This document shows, one piece after another, positions 8,901 to 23,900 of a stretch of DNA of 61,682 bases. A program made the translations under genes and the position numbers. The stretch is taken from NCBI RefSeq assembly GCF_025060895.1, contig NZ_JANZKV010000158.1:1-61682 (forward strand). The letters run 5' to 3'. Under the pieces are notes generated by a model, which did not search any database, had not been told where the DNA came from, and saw only the letters and a list, made by a program, of their open reading frames with translations. This stretch comes from Stieleria sedimenti (GTDB lineage Bacteria > Planctomycetota > Planctomycetia > Pirellulales > Pirellulaceae). Numbering within the stretch: position 1 is the first letter of the stretch; every line of letters starts with the position of its first letter.

Positions 8901-11900
8901 GTTTCCGCTGCCCGTACGCTCACTCGATGACGTGGACGTGGTGCTACCGGTGATCGCTCGGTCGCTGTTGGCTTCCGAGAGGTCTTGCGTCGAAGTCGAT
9001 CCGATCGTCGTGGTGACTGTGAACAGTCCCGTAATCTCGTTTCCGATTTGCGTTGTCGATTCGGTGTAAGACTCGTCCGTGGTACTGGAGGAGGTTTGGG
9101 TCTGGTTGGTCGTGCTGCCCGTTCCGGTCGTCGTGACTTGGAGCGTGTAGGCATCGGTGTATTCTCCGGTCGTTCGGTTTCCGGACCGGGTGCCTTCGTT
9201 CGATGTGGTGGATGTTGAGGTGGCGGTGGAAGAAAGCGTCTGGTTGACGGTCGCCTGATTGGTGGTGACGGTGCTGGTCGCTTCGATCGTCGTTTCGTAA
9301 GTGCCGACCCGAGTGTTCCCGGTTTCGGAGGTCGTGGACGATTCGGTTTCGACTTGACCGGTCGTCGTCGTGGTTCTGGTCTGATTGGTAGCCGTTCCCG
9401 ATGCCGTTGCCGACGATTCGGAGACCGTTTCGGAGCTGTAACCGCCGGTAACGTGGTTGCCCGCTGCGGAAACCGTGGTGGTGACCGTTGCCGCCCGGGA
9501 GAGTGATTCGGTGAGTGTTTGATTGCTCAGCGTCTCCTCCATTTCGATCGTGTCGACGGACTGGCTGGACGAGGAATAGCCGCCGGTGATCGAATTGTCG
9601 GATCCAGAACTCGTATGGATGCTCGTCACCGTTTCGGTCAGTGTCACGGTTTGGGTTTGATTTGTATCCGTTTGCGTTAGGGTGCTGGACTCACCTCCAG
9701 CGGATGAATACGTGACGGTTCCGCTGAACTCGTTGCCCGTCGTCGTCGATTCCGACGTGCCGGTGGATTCCACGTTGACCGTGCTGGTCAGCGTCTGGTT
9801 GGTTGCCGTTTCCGTTTCGATGCTGCCGTAGGACGACGTGACGGTCTCGATGAACGCACCGGTGACGCTATTGCCTGATCGAGTGGTGGTCGCATCGGCG
9901 CTGCTGGAACGGGTGGTCGCCAACTCGAGCGTCTGGTTGGAACTGGTTTCACTGCCTGATCCGTTGACCGCTTCGGTGGTGGTGCTCGAGAAAATTCCGG
10001 TGATCGAGTTGGAGGTGCTGGTGGTGTCCCCGGTCGACGTACTGGTGAAGGTCGTGGCGACGAACGCATAGATTTCGATCGGATCCAACGCCCGGTTGGC
10101 CTCACTCGTGGTTCCCGCCGTCGTCGTTTCGGTATGAATCACGGCACTTTCGGATCCGGCGATTTCGTTTCCGGTCGCGCTGGAGTCGGTGACCACTGTG
10201 GTGCTGGAAGTTTTCGACCCCGACAATCCGTTGAGCGCGAAGGTCTCGGTGAAGGTGGATGCCGAATTGCCGGTCGTCGTGGACGAATAGTCTCCGGTGA
10301 GATGGTCTCCGGTGACGACGACCGTCGAACTTGAGGAATCGGTCGAGTCATTGCGGGTATTCGGCCCCGTCAGATTCGATTCCGACGCACTGCGTCCCGA
10401 GGTTGCGTTCAGCGTCGATGCATAGGTTCCGTCGATCCGGTTTCCGGTTTCAACGTTTTCGGTCACGGTGTCTTCGCTGAAGGTCGCGTCGATTACCCAG
10501 ACTTGGTTGTTGTCTTGTTGGCTGCCGGTGGCCTCGGATGTCGTCGTCGAATTCGAAGCGTACTGTCCGGTGATCAGATTCCCCGACTCGTCGGTCGTCG
10601 TCTCGGAATGAATGCTTTGGTTGCCGGAAACCGTTAGCGTCTGATTGGTCATCGACGAGCCAACGGTCGTTTCCGAGACACTGCCGGAACGGGAAACGAA
10701 GACTCCGGTGATCGAGTTGGATGTCGAGTCGGATGAGAACGTCGATTCCGTCTCCACGGTCTCGTTCGTCGTTTTCGTTTGAACCGAGCTTTGAGATGTG
10801 GTTTCGTCTTGTGAAGCGCCGATCGTATTGGACGTCATTGCCCCGGTGATGGAATTCCCCGAAGAAGTCGCGGTCGAGTTGTTGGTGAAAACCGTGGTGA
10901 CGGTCGAACGGGTGTCTTGATTGCTACTGATTTCGGTTCGCGTTCCCGTCGACGTGGAAACGGCCGTGCTGCCGAAAGCGCCGGAATAGGCATCGTTGCC
11001 GGAATCCACATCGAGACGCGAGCTGGTCGTTTCGTGGATGCCAACTGTCAGCGACTGGTTCGTGTCGGTCTGGGTCAGTGTCACATCGGAAAGCGTGAGC
11101 GTGTCGATGTTCGATGTCCCGGCGACCGAGTTGCCGGTTTCCGATTCGGTCACGTCCTGAGTTTTGGTCGCCGTCGCGTTGATCGTGAGCGGACCATTGG
11201 TGCTGGTGGACGTTCTGACCTCGGTCGATTCGGTGATCGATTGTTTCGAGTAATCGCCAGCGACCGCATCACCAGAACTGCTGGATTGATACGAACTGTC
11301 GACGGTCGTCACATAGTTGACATCCAGCGTCTTGTTCGTGTCCTGCCCGACGAGCTCGGATTGCTGGGATCCGGAAAGCGAGTCGGCAAAAACCCCCGTG
11401 ATCGAATTGCTGGTCTTCGTGGCGGTCGATTCAAACAGGGAAGTTTCCGTGACCGAGGCATTCAGCGTGCCGTTGGTGACCGTTTCGAGACGGGTTCGGC
11501 TGCCGGAGTTGGTCGTTGTCGAGTTGGACTGGCCGCTGATCGAGTTGTTGGTGAAGACTTGGGTGCGACTGACCGACTCGGTCACGGTGGCATCGACCGA
11601 GAGCGTTTGGTTGGCGATCGAATGCACGACCGAACTGTCGCTGGTGATGTCGTTGGTACCGGTGCTGGTCCCGAGCACGGAATTTCCGGAGGCGGAGACG
11701 TGGGTGGTTTGCGATTCGGTCGCCGTGAAGGTTTCGACCCTGCCGCGGTTTGTTTCCGTCTCCGCAGCGGTCGATTGATGACGGGTCAATTCGTCTCGCG
11801 TGAAGATTCCGGTGATCGAATTGCCGTCGTAGTCGGTGACCGTTTCGCTTTGCGACGACGTCGTATTGGTGGATTGCAACAGCTGATTGGTCAATTCGGT

Positions 11901-14900
11901 CGTGCGGTCGGACTGAATCGTTGAGCGTGAGACGTACTGGACGCTCCCTTCGATCTGGTGTTCGGCGCGGGTGGTTTCGGTGTCGGTCTGGTCCGTGATC
12001 GAAATCGTCGTGGTCTGCGGCCCGTTGGTGGCTGTCTCGGTTTGGGATACGGTTTCAGAGGCCGTCGACAGGGTGTCGAAGACGCCGATGATCAGGTTGC
12101 CCGAGGAGGAACTGCTGGTCGACGCCAAATTGACCGAGCTGGTGGTCGTGGAGAGCGGTCCGTTGGTGACGGTCTCGATTCGCGTGGTTTCCGATTCACC
12201 CGTTTCGCCGCGGACGACTTCACCGCTCAGGTTATTGCCCGACGATTCGCCGAGCGTCGTTCCGGAGCTCTCGATCGAGACCACATTGACGAGCGATTGA
12301 TTGGAAATCGTTTGATCGGATTGCAGCGTATTGATCGTCGTCCAGGCTTCCTGGTAGTGCCCGGTGACACTGTTTCCGCTCCGCTCGGTGGTCGTTTCAC
12401 GACTGGAGAACGTGGTCGCCTCTTCTTCGTAGGTTTGATTGGTCACCAGGGTGCTCGTCGTGACCGATTGCGACGTCACCTCGTTGCCATCGTAGTATCC
12501 GTTGACCCGGTTTCCTCCGCTCAGACTGGACGAACTCGCGTCGGTCGTCTCGGTGGTCTGGGTCGTGCGTTCGCCGTTGACCGTGGTGCGCGCGACGACG
12601 ATTTCCGAAGTCCCGGACCGCAGCTCGGAATAGTTCTGTGTGAATTGGTTGCTGAGCCGATTGACCTGAGTCGAGCTGCCGCTGGTGGTCAGTGAAGTCG
12701 TCGTTTGATCTTGATTGATCGCGCTGACTTCGATTTGCTGGGTCAGCGTGGTGTTTTCTTGGCTGGTCGTTTCGCCGGTGACACGATTGACGTATTCGGT
12801 CCCACGCCCGATGGCCGTCGTGCCGATGTTACGAGTTTCCTCGAGTGTCTGATTGGTGCGTGTGACCTGCTTGCCTTCGTCAGAATTGAAGTTGGAGTGG
12901 ATCGTGAAATCGCCGGAGAAGCGGTTCCCTTCTTCGGTTGATCGTCGATTGGAATTAGACGAGGCGGACTCCTGCTCGGTCAGCGATTGATTGGTATTCC
13001 GTGAGGAAGAATCGGAATCGGTTTCTTCGACCGTCGTGCGAATCAGGTCGCCCGTGATTTGATTTCCATCCGATTCGACGTGCGTTTGCGTCGTCGAGTC
13101 GGCTTCGCTGTGGGTCAGACTGGAGACGTTTCCACGCACCGAACTGGAATCACGAGTCACGGTGGAGTCCGAAACGGAAGCAAAGACCCCGGTGATCGAA
13201 TTCGAAGACGTCGTGGAAGTCGAATTGCTGACGACAATCGATTCACCACTGACTTGTTCGGGGCGAACCGGATTTTCGGTGTCGAACGGTTCCCGCGAAA
13301 TGACCAGTGGCCCGTTGGAGGAAATGGTCAGGTTCTGCGACCGGCCGGAGGAGGTGCTGCTGTGGTCGGTCTGGCCGCTGATCGAGTTGCCGGTCGACGT
13401 CAGCTGCTGCGTCGAGGTCGAGCTGGTCCCCGCCCATTTGCGTGACGTTTGATTCCGCTCGCTCGTTTCGGATTCGGATTCGGTATTGATCGTTTGATTG
13501 CTTGTGAAGCTCCCGACGATGCTGTTGGAGGTCGAATCGGCGACGCTGACGGTCGACGACAGCGATTCCATTTCGGTTCTCTGAGCCACCAGCGTGGACG
13601 TGGTGAGCGAGGCATTCGACGTACGAGTTTCTTCTTCGGTCGACCGAGACTGCGTCGCCATCGCCGTGGAAACCGCGTTCCCCTGGATCGTGGATCGGTC
13701 GGAGGTCTCGGTTCGCAGCTCGGAGGTTTCTCGGTAGTCTTGATTGCGAACCGTTTCGCTTCGGACGACCGTTGACGTCCCTTCGACTTGTCGCGAGTAG
13801 TCACCGGTCAGGGAGTTCGAATCGGTGTTGATTCGGTCGGTGCGTTCGGACAGGATCTCGGCGGCGCTCGAATGTGTCTGGTTTGTCGTCCGTTCTTGCG
13901 ATGTCGTCTTGGTTTTCGTTCGTTCGGATTTGTCGACGTTGCCGGTTCGCGAGCTGCCGGTACCGCTGAATCGCGTTTCCGATTCGACGTCTTCGTCGCT
14001 TTCGGTTCGCAGCGGCCCGTTGGTCGTGACTTTGGTGGCGATCACGTTTGCAAACGTAAAACCGCTGAATTCGAACCGGCCGCTTTTCGCATTCCCTTCC
14101 TTGTTCGATTCACCCGTGGTTTCCGTCGTCGAGTTCGAAGTTTTCGTCTGTGATTGATTGGTGGCGACGATGGTGGTCGAATCGTTTGTCGACCGGTCTT
14201 CGTTGATTTCGAAGTCACCGGTCTTTTTGTTTCCTCGGGTGACGACGTCAAGATCCCGGTTCCCTTCCGATTCGGTAGTCGTCACCGCCGTCTGATTCTC
14301 GGTGCGATCACTCGACGTGTAGCGGGTGCTGCGGTTTTCGACATAGCGATAGTCACCGTCATAAAAATTACCACGCTGCGTGACGGTCGCCCGAGTGGTG
14401 GAATCCTGCAGTGATTCTGAAGAGGATTGTTGATTGGTCGTCTGGGACGTGACCTGCGATATCGACAAATCCGACGAGACGAACACAAACTCACCACCCA
14501 CGTTGTCACCGGTTCCCTGCAAGGTGGAAGTCGAATCGGCGGTCGCGACGGAGTTGCTCGTCAGCGTTTGGTTGGTCTGGGTTGTCTGGGTGTCCGACGA
14601 GGAGGTGCTGGTCGTCAGGATGGTAAAACTGCCGAGCAGGTCCCCCGACTTGGTCGTGAACGTGTTGGACCGGCTGGTTCCCGTGGTGGTTGTATCGCGG
14701 GGACCGTTGTATTGCCGCTGTTCAAGAATGTCGGTGGTGACATCGCGCGTGATGGTGAGATTGTAGTCGTCGCGTGAGACGGAACCCGTCGAGCGGAACG
14801 AAGATTCGGTCTCGGTGCGATGCACGAATCCGTACGTCTGACGTCCACCACGATGATCGACCGAGGAGAACGAATCGATCGTGTAGTCGCGCGTGATGGA

Positions 14901-17900
14901 GTCGATCGGGCCGAATTCACGCAGGACTTCGAGGCTGGTTTCGAAGCCTTGAATCGTGAAATCGCCAGCGAAGCTCGATCCGCTGCCGCCGACCAAACTA
15001 TCGATCTGCGACTGAAGATCACCGTCGATGAAACGTTCCCCGCTCGTGAAGTAGTCCGACGTTTTTTCGGTCGTGAGCGTCCAATCGAAATAGCCGTCAT
15101 CGTAAGTTTTTTCGTCAACGAAGTAGCTTGTCGAAAAGACCTCCGTGTCCGAGTCTTCGGCGAAGGTCGTGGTGCTGAAGCAGCTGGCGCCTTCGCTGAA
15201 CCCGTCAAATCCGGTTTCATAATGATCGACGATCAGGGATCCGGGCGTGAAGTTCACGGGATCGAGGCGTCCACCGGAGATGACCTTGCGGATGTTGATC
15301 GACGACCCGCCGCCGGATTGGCTGGCATTGGGCTCGCCCTGACCGTCGCTGCCGGCGGTGGCAAGACCGTAGGAATACACGAAACCTCCATATCCGACCG
15401 AGACAACGTCGTAGACTCCGGTGGCGCGATCAATGGTCGCGCGGGTCGCCAGACCGGCCGATCGAATCTCTTCCTCGCTCGGCGGATCCACGGAGCAAGA
15501 AACCCCGACTTGATCATTTTCCGGCGGTTTGATCGGTGAGGCGAAGCTTTGGATCGACGGCAGAATTTCGTTCCCTTCGTCGTCGACCGTGACGAGCTTT
15601 TCGATGTCCTCTTCGTTCACCGTGTTGACGATGTTGGCCAGCGAGACCGCGATGCCGCCGGTTCGGTTCTTGTGGTCGGTGATCTGAACGGTGATCGCGT
15701 AGGGGCCTTCGCGGTCGTACTGATGTTCCGCCACGACCTCAAAGCCCAGCGGTAGATCATCGATTGGCACGATCGTCCCTGGGGCGAACGTGCCATCTCC
15801 GAAGTCGATCGACGCGCTGAATTGATCTGCCTTCGCTTTGGGGTCGCCCGCGATGAACCGTGCGAGCGCCGCGCCGCCTTCACGCTTGAACACTTTGTTT
15901 TCGCTGAGATTACGGCGTTCGAAGGCGTAGATCAATTCGCCGGTCGGATGAACCGGCGGATTGGCGCGGATCACGTGCTCACCATCGGTAAAGACGATTT
16001 GCCCGGAGTTGTTGAGGATGTCAAATCCTCGGATATCGTCGATTCTGCCGATCCCAGGCAAGAACTCACCCAACGTGAGGACACGATTGAGCCCGACGAA
16101 CAGCCGATGATCCAGGGTGTCGTTTTCAAAGTCACCCGGGAAAAAGCTGACCGTCTGAAGGCTTTCCCTTCCTTCGCTCATCGCACTGAAGGAAATGGTG
16201 AAATACGGGGTGCCGGGTTCGTCGCCGACCTTGGGTCCGTTGATTCCGACCGGGCCGTCGAGGATCGCTTCTATCGATCCGACGTCTTCGCCGTTGACGT
16301 CCACTTCGTTGGTGTCCAGGGTTCCGTCGCCTGAGATGCCCACGACTTTTGCCCACTTTCCGTCGCGGGCGTTGATGATGTAGACGCCTTCTCCCATCGG
16401 TCCGTCACCGGCGACGGCGGCGTACCCGCTATCGCTGATCGCGGCCCGATCGCCATAAGCCGTGAAGTCATTGCTGCTCGTTTCGTTCAGATCGAAATCG
16501 ACGATCGTCACATCACCGCCTTGGGTCGTGTAAACACTGTGGCCCGTGTCAGCCATCATGGCGTAGCTGATGGGGCGATCGATCCCGACCGACTTGTACG
16601 GCTGGCGTCCCTGATGGCCGTACGTCACCAGATTCAACCCCGGGTCTCCCGCGCTGCTGTTCGTGCTGGCGACGAAGATCGATTGCCCGGCGTTGTTGAC
16701 CGATGCCGAGTGCGGATAGATCGCGACGAAAGGCGTGACGTACAGTTGCGGCACCCAGATCGGCGCGAGCGAGGTCGCCAACGAGACCGCGTTGAGGACA
16801 TCAAAATTGAAGTTGTCGGGGTCCTGGAAGACGTTCCAGACCGGATTGACCGGAGTGTAGTACGTGCTGGACCAAACCGGATTGAGCGTCCAGATTCGCG
16901 GAACGAGCTGGAACGAGGCGCTGATCGCAAATCCCACGGCGCCCGGCAGAAGGCCCCCAAGAAGGGTCACCAACTGCAAATCGATCATCATCGGGTTGCC
17001 CCAGCGAAGCCCGGCGTTGGCGATGCCGAGATCGCCTACCCCGATTTGCGTTGGCGTCCCATACCGATCACCGCCGAGCACACGCTCGCCGTTCCACAAT
17101 TCGGCATAGGTCAACAAGACATCGGTGAAGGTCAGGATCGGGACTCCCATGATGGGCATGCCCAACATCGCCGCCGCATTCATCTGCCGCTGGGCGAAAA
17201 TGCGATCCTGGTCGTTGATTTGAACGATATGACTGAACAGGGCACTCGGGATTCCGCCGGTCCCGTTGTTGGGCGGCTGTGAGACTTGATTGCCGCCGCC
17301 GACAAAGCTTTCCGGCACCAGCGACAACGCGCCGGTGTCTTCGCTCCAGATGTACAGGAAATCGCTTCCGCCGTTGGTGGTCTGGAACGCCACGTTGCCC
17401 TTGTTGTTGATCGACACGCCGCTACCGATCTCACCAAGGTTGTCGGCGACGAGATCAAAGCTGTAGTTGGACGGTCTTGCCCGCAGGATGATCTCGACGA
17501 CGCCTTCGCTGCTGGCTTGCGGCGGTGGACCGGCGACTGCATTGACGGAACGATCGCTGGGATCTTCACCATCGGCAGCCGGGGCCGCGGGCGGCGGCGG
17601 ATCGCCCGACGGCGCCGGCGGTGCGACTTCTCGCACGGTGTAAGTGAAGGTATCAACGACATCGATCCCGTCGGCTTGCAACTGTGCGATCGTTGCACTG
17701 ACGCTCGGGTCGTAACTGAAGCTGCCGTCGGGATACACGATCACCCGCGCGCCGTATTGGCTGAATCCATCGAAGGAAGCTTCCAGGATTGTTCCGTTGC
17801 TGGCCGCGTCGGGATCGCTGTCGTTCACCAGGACTCCGTCGGCGGCGGACACCTCGATCTTTTGCGTCGCAACGGTCCAGAAACCGCGTTCGATTCCGTC

Positions 17901-20900
17901 GGTACCGGCGATCGGTGCATCGTCCACTCCGATCACTTCGATCCGCACCGTCGCGATCGATTCGGCGCCCCGTTCGTCGAGCACCACGTACTGGAACGTA
18001 TCGATTGTCGTTTCGCCTTCGGCCAGTTCCGCGAACGCTCCGGATGGATCGTAGTCGAAGGTTCCGTCCGGCCGCAGCGTCACGAGTGCACCGCCGGCGC
18101 TGAACAGGTCGGTCTGACTGGGGTCGATCAGCAACGGTGGCGGCGAATCGATGTCGCTATCGTTGGCCAACAGACCATTGGCCGTCGTGGTCGTCAGCAA
18201 GCCGTCGGCCGAGACGCCGCTGTAAAAGTCGTCGACGGCGGTCGGGGCGTCATTGACCCCGGTCACCAGCAACGTCACCCACTCGGTCGCCGAGGGGTCG
18301 AAACCATCGGTAACCCGAATCAAAAAGCTGTCGCTGGTCGTATCGCCGGGGCCCAAGGATTGAATGCCGGGCGATCCGGATGCGTCGTAGACGAACGTGC
18401 CGTCGGCGGCGATGACTACGGTGGCGCCCTTTGAACTGGTCACCGATTCTTGCACCATGCTCAAATCCGCATCAGCGGGCAAGCGATCGATGTCGGTCGC
18501 CCCGGCGAGCAACGATTCGAACGTCCCTCCGGCGATCTCGCCGTCTTCGCTGATCGTGATCGACGTCGGCGCGGCCGTAGGAGCGAGATTGATGCGGCTT
18601 TGCACCCAGACTTGCGCGACAGCGGTGTCGCTCAGCCCCGAAGGATCCGTGACCGTGTAAGTGATTTCGTCGAAGAGATGATCACCGGCCGCCAAGTTGT
18701 CGAAAGCGGCCACCCCGTTCGGATCGTAAACGAAATCACCGTCGACCAGACGCACCGACGCTCCGCGCAGACTGGTGGGCGCGATCAATGTCACGGTCAA
18801 TCGATCATTGACGTCGGGGTCGAGGTCGTTGACGATCAAATCGGCCGGATTGATTGCGACGGGAACGCCGGCGCGGGTGAACAGCGTCGGCGTCAGCTCG
18901 GTCGCCAGATCGTCCACCGCGGTCGGACCGGCGTTCTCTCCGCTGATGGTCAGATAGACGGTCGCCGTCGCAGGTTGATTGCCGCTATCGCGCAGCGAGT
19001 ACGTAAAACTGTCCGAGACCGTTTCGCCATCGGCAAGCGAATCAAACACGCTGCCGGGAGTGAACGTGAAACTGCCGTCCGAGGCCACGTTGACCGCGGC
19101 GCCCCATCGTGTTCGCGGATCGAATGAATCGATCTCCGACACACCGACCGCGTCGTTGGCACGCAAGCCGTTTGCCGCGCTGACCGTTAGCACCGTCGAA
19201 GCGGACGAGGAATAGTAGTCGGTCACGGCAACCGCAGCGGCCGGGGAGGGAACCTGCATGGCAAGTTGCAACGCGCGCGTCGTCGCCCCTTGAGACAAGT
19301 CCGCGACCGTGGCCGTCGCAAAACCGGCGGTCGGCGCGGTGTTTGCCGTGTAACCGAACGTCAGCTGCTCTCCGGCGCCCAAACCGTCGACAGCCGGATC
19401 GATCGCGGCCAAGCTGATGAAATCCGATCCGGGAACAAACGAGACGCTCCAAGTCGGGGGAACGACCAGATCGGTGACGGTGACGTCCACCGGGATCGGA
19501 ACCGAAATCGAATCGAGACGTCGCGAGAGTTCCGCCGCACCGGTCGCCGTGATCACGTAGCGGTACTCGTTTCCGATGGGCGTGACGCCGGCTTGCAGCG
19601 TGGGCGCCGCGGAGGAGTCGCGCGTCCATGAAACTTCGGCCGGTTCACTCGGGCGTCCCAGAGCGTCGATCGCGGAGAAGTACAGCGTGTGTTCGCCGTC
19701 CGGGAACGGAGCTCCATGGATCGACTCGATATCGGTCGGCGTCAGCGTGAAATCACCTGCATTCAGGTAATCGTTCAGGTCGTACACACGTCGCGTGAAC
19801 GTGGGATCGGTGCTGACGATCGCGTTGGCGATCGCATTTTCGGCGCGCAATTGGCCTTGGACGATTGGCGGCGTCAGCGTCCCCTGATCGATGACGTCGA
19901 AGGTGAATGTCGGAGGAAGCAATTCGCCGCGCGTGAACACGAACGTTTGTTCGGTGATGTTCCCCGCCGGGTCTTCGCTCGTCACCAGGAACTCGTTCGT
20001 GCCGACTTCCAAATCGACGACGAAGAAGAACAACCCCGAAGCATCGATCGTGGGCGTTTCGTTTTGTCCGCTCATCGTGACGCGGGTTCCCGGTTCCGCC
20101 GCACCGATCAAGTTGACTTGGTTGTCGGTGGTGTGATTCGCTCGGACGCTGCTTCGGTGGAATTCGAGCATCTCCAGCGTGACCGCCTGCGGGGGTGTTG
20201 CATCGATGGTCAGCACCAACGGATCGGACGGTCCGGCAAGATTGCCCGCGGCGTCTTCGATGGTCGCCGTCAGGTTGTAGGTTCCCGAATCGAGTGCCGG
20301 CAACGTGTACTGGGCGACTCCGGTGGACAGGACTTCGCCGACGAACTCTCCGCCGGCAAAGAACTTGACCAGGGCGCCTCGCTCGGCGAACAAACGAACG
20401 GTCGGTTCGGTCTGGGCGGTCAGATTGTCAAACTGATCGTGCCCCAGATCGTCGGACGTGACCAGATCCGGCGGGGCTTCGATCGGTGGACCCGTACGGT
20501 CGAGATCAAACTGAAGCTCGGCGTTGGATTCATTGCCCGCCGCGTCGGTCGCGACCATCGACAACAGATGGCGTCCATCGGGCAACGTGTCACCGAACAG
20601 CAGCTCCAGTCGTGCCAAGTCGATCGAAAGCAGGTCTTCATTGAGCGCCGACGTGATGTCGATCGGCGCTCGACCGTCCAATGATCCGACCAGTGACACC
20701 ACATCGGAAGCATCTCGGACCAGACCTCCGATCGTCGGATCTTGGGTGCGGGTGTCGGTGTCGCTGCGTCCGGTGTCATTGATCAGATCGATTTCGAAAA
20801 TCGGTCCGTCTTGATCGACGAACACGACGTCCAGGTTGACCGTTGCCGCGTTGCCGGCCGGATCGGTCGCCAACACTTGCACGGCATTGGTGCCGGGTGT

Positions 20901-23900
20901 CAGCTGGACGCCTTCGATTTGGAACCGGTCAAACTCACCGGCCACGGTGAAGTTCGGTCTCCCGACCAGCTCGAGTCGGGTGCCGCGTTCGGCCGTGCCG
21001 ACGAGGGTGACCGTTGAAGTCGTGGTATGGAAAGGGCTTCCCAAATCGGCTCGTTGTTGTGCCGCGAGCAACCCGACGGTCGGTTTGACGAACGTGTCAT
21101 CAAACGTGATGAATCGCGGCGCGGTAAAGAAGCTGACATTGCCGGCTGCGTCGATCGCTTGGGCGACAAATCGATGCCGCCCGCGCTCGCTATCGGCCGA
21201 CAGTGTGACGATTCCGCCGGCATCGGCCCGGTCGACTTCGTCACCGTCGGCAAACAGAATGACCTGGGCGTCCGCGGCGTCGACGCTGGTGACAAACGTC
21301 AATGTCGGGCTGTTGGTGATCCCGTCGCCGGGAGTCCCCGAATCGGTTGCCGGGTCGAGTCGAAGCGGCGCGGGCGTGTCCGGTCGGGTCGTATCAAGCG
21401 TGAAGACAAATTCGGCGAGTTCGGAGACATGACCGACCTGGTCCGCGGCACGCATGCGGACGCTGACTGGACCGTCATCGAGTCGATGACCGGCGATCGT
21501 TTCGAGCACGCTGCGATCGAGTGTGAATGCATTGTCTCGCAACGACCCCAGCGTATTGACGAACGCGCCGGCGTTGACGCTGACTTGGAAACTGGTGATG
21601 CGACTCGCGTCGTCGACCCTTCCCGTCACGGTCGGGTCCTTTGTCAAACGATCGCTCGCCGAAACCCCACTATCGTTGGCCAGTTGCAATTCGATTTCCG
21701 GAGCCGACAGGTCGGGAGCGTCGTAGGTCGTCGAGGCGTCCACCTCGATCGGATTACCCGCCAAGTCCTCGGCGACCACGCGGAATCGATTCAATCCGTC
21801 ACGAAGTCGGACTCCGTCAAAGCGATAGCTGCCGTCAGCGGCGGCGATGGTTTCGCCGATCGCCGTTTGCGAGTCCAGGCCTCGATACAGGAACACGGTT
21901 GCGTCGGCTTCGGTCAACCCGCTGATCGATCCGGCATCCGACCCCGCGCCCGGCAACGCAATCTCCGACGTCAACGAATCGGGCGCCGTGGTGTCGATGA
22001 CCACCGTCAATGCGTCACTCTGCGTGCTGACGTTCCCGGCGACGTCGGTGATCGTCGCGGTGATCTCGTGCGTGCCTTCGTTGAGCCCCGTGAGCGTGAC
22101 CTCGCCGGGCCCGTCGGGCAACATGAATTGAGCATGCGGGTTTCCATCGACCAATACATCGACGGTCGATGGTTCACTGACTTGCAGTCCAAAACTCAGC
22201 TTCGTCGTGCTCGTGATTGCGTCTTGATCCTCGCGTCCCAGATCGGAATCGGGCGACAGCGTCAAACGGGAAGGTGCGGCGGGGGCCGTCCTGTCCAGAA
22301 CCAGACCGACCGATCGTCTGGCCGAGGTGTTGTCGTAAACGTCGACCGCCTGCAGTGTCAACGTGACATCTCCATCGTCGAGCGGTTGGCCGATCGCGTT
22401 TTCAATGTCCGTGGATGTCAACGTAAACGTCGCTCCGGTCAACGAAGCGGTCACGTCTGCCGGACCGTAGGAGGTCGTTGTGGAATTCGCCGCCGAAACC
22501 ACGTTTACCGACAGGAACAAACCGGCGATGGCCGACGCATCGTTGATCGCACCGGACAGCGTCGGTTGCGAAGTGACGGCGTCATTGAAATACAGTCCGG
22601 TGTCGTCCGATAGCGTGACGGCGATTTCGGGCGCGTCGGATTCCAATCGCGGCCGGAACAAATTGATGCTCCGCTGGCGAGTGTTGCCGAGTGAATCGGA
22701 CGACGAAACGGTCAGCGCGTTGGGACCGAACCGCAACGGAACCGCCGAAAGCGAGAACGCGCCGCCGGCATCCGCGGTCGTCTCGATCCCCGTCCCGGTC
22801 AAACGGACCACCGCTCCGGGTTCGGTCGTGCCGACCAGAGTGACCGAATCGAGATCCGTGGTTTGATCGCCGATCACGCCGGTATCGCTGGCCGGGTCGA
22901 GATCCAGCGAATCGATCTGCGGCGCCGTCGTGTCGACGGTGATGGTCAGCGTGCCGGTGACCGGACTGCGATTGCCGGTCGGATCTTCGGCGGTGGCGGA
23001 AAACGTAAAGGTTCCGTCGCCGAGACCTGTCAAATTGAGCGGGAAATCGACCGGGCTTGCGGCCACACCGAGCGCGATTTCTTGATCGCCACGGTATAGA
23101 CGAACGATGCTGCCGGTTTCCCCCTCGCTGCGAATCACCACATTGGGATCGCCGACCGTCACGCCCGACACCTCGCTGCCGTCGGTCTGCACCAGCACCG
23201 GCGTCGTCGGAACGGGCGGCGCCGTGTCGTCGATCGTCAATTCCACATCCAGCGGATCCGAAACGTTCCCGAATCGGTCGGTCGCGACGAGCGTGATGAC
23301 ATGCTCACCTTCACCAAAGGCCTGACCGGCGCGGGCGAAAAGATCCGCCAATGGGAACCGGAACGACTTGTCGGCCGAAAGTTCGGCGACCATTTCGATG
23401 TCCGCAGATCCGTTGATCGACATCAAGAGGGAGCTGACATCACTGACATCGTTGATGACCAGCGAAAACTCGGCGTTGCTCTGGTAGGATTCGACCAGCG
23501 GCAGCGCGTTGTTCGGCAGCGTGACGGCGGCGATGATCTGCGGCGCGACGAAATCGGTCGTCAGGGTCAGCCGATTGCGCCACGCGACAAAATCATGTCG
23601 GTCAATGATTCCTTCACCGGTCAAATCGCGGTGCCGGACATAGCGATCCGAATCGGCATTGGAATTCAGACTGTTGCGGATGTCACGCCAATCTTCCACC
23701 TCGACTTCGTTGTTGCCGTTGACGTCGCTGAGCAGCCGATGGAACGGCAGCGGCAAATAATCCCCGCCGAACTCGGGACCGGTTGCCAGCGTCTGCAGTC
23801 GGTTTGCGGCGCTGGCGATCCCCGCCGTTCGAAGTGCGAGGTAATACTGCTTGTCCTGCTGAATCAGTCCGTCGACGTCCAAGTTCAGCTGGTAGGTCCC

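Noticed and set aside
7650-15100. CRISPR-like array
   Set aside because: The periodicity is ~140 bp and is protein-level; repeats are degenerate in DNA, lie inside one long frame, and no cas genes are near.
21027-22613. Long plus-strand open frame (528 codons) and many others across 5.6-47.5 kb
   Set aside because: All are antisense shadows of the giant gene, with Arg/Gly-rich low-complexity translations and no start context.
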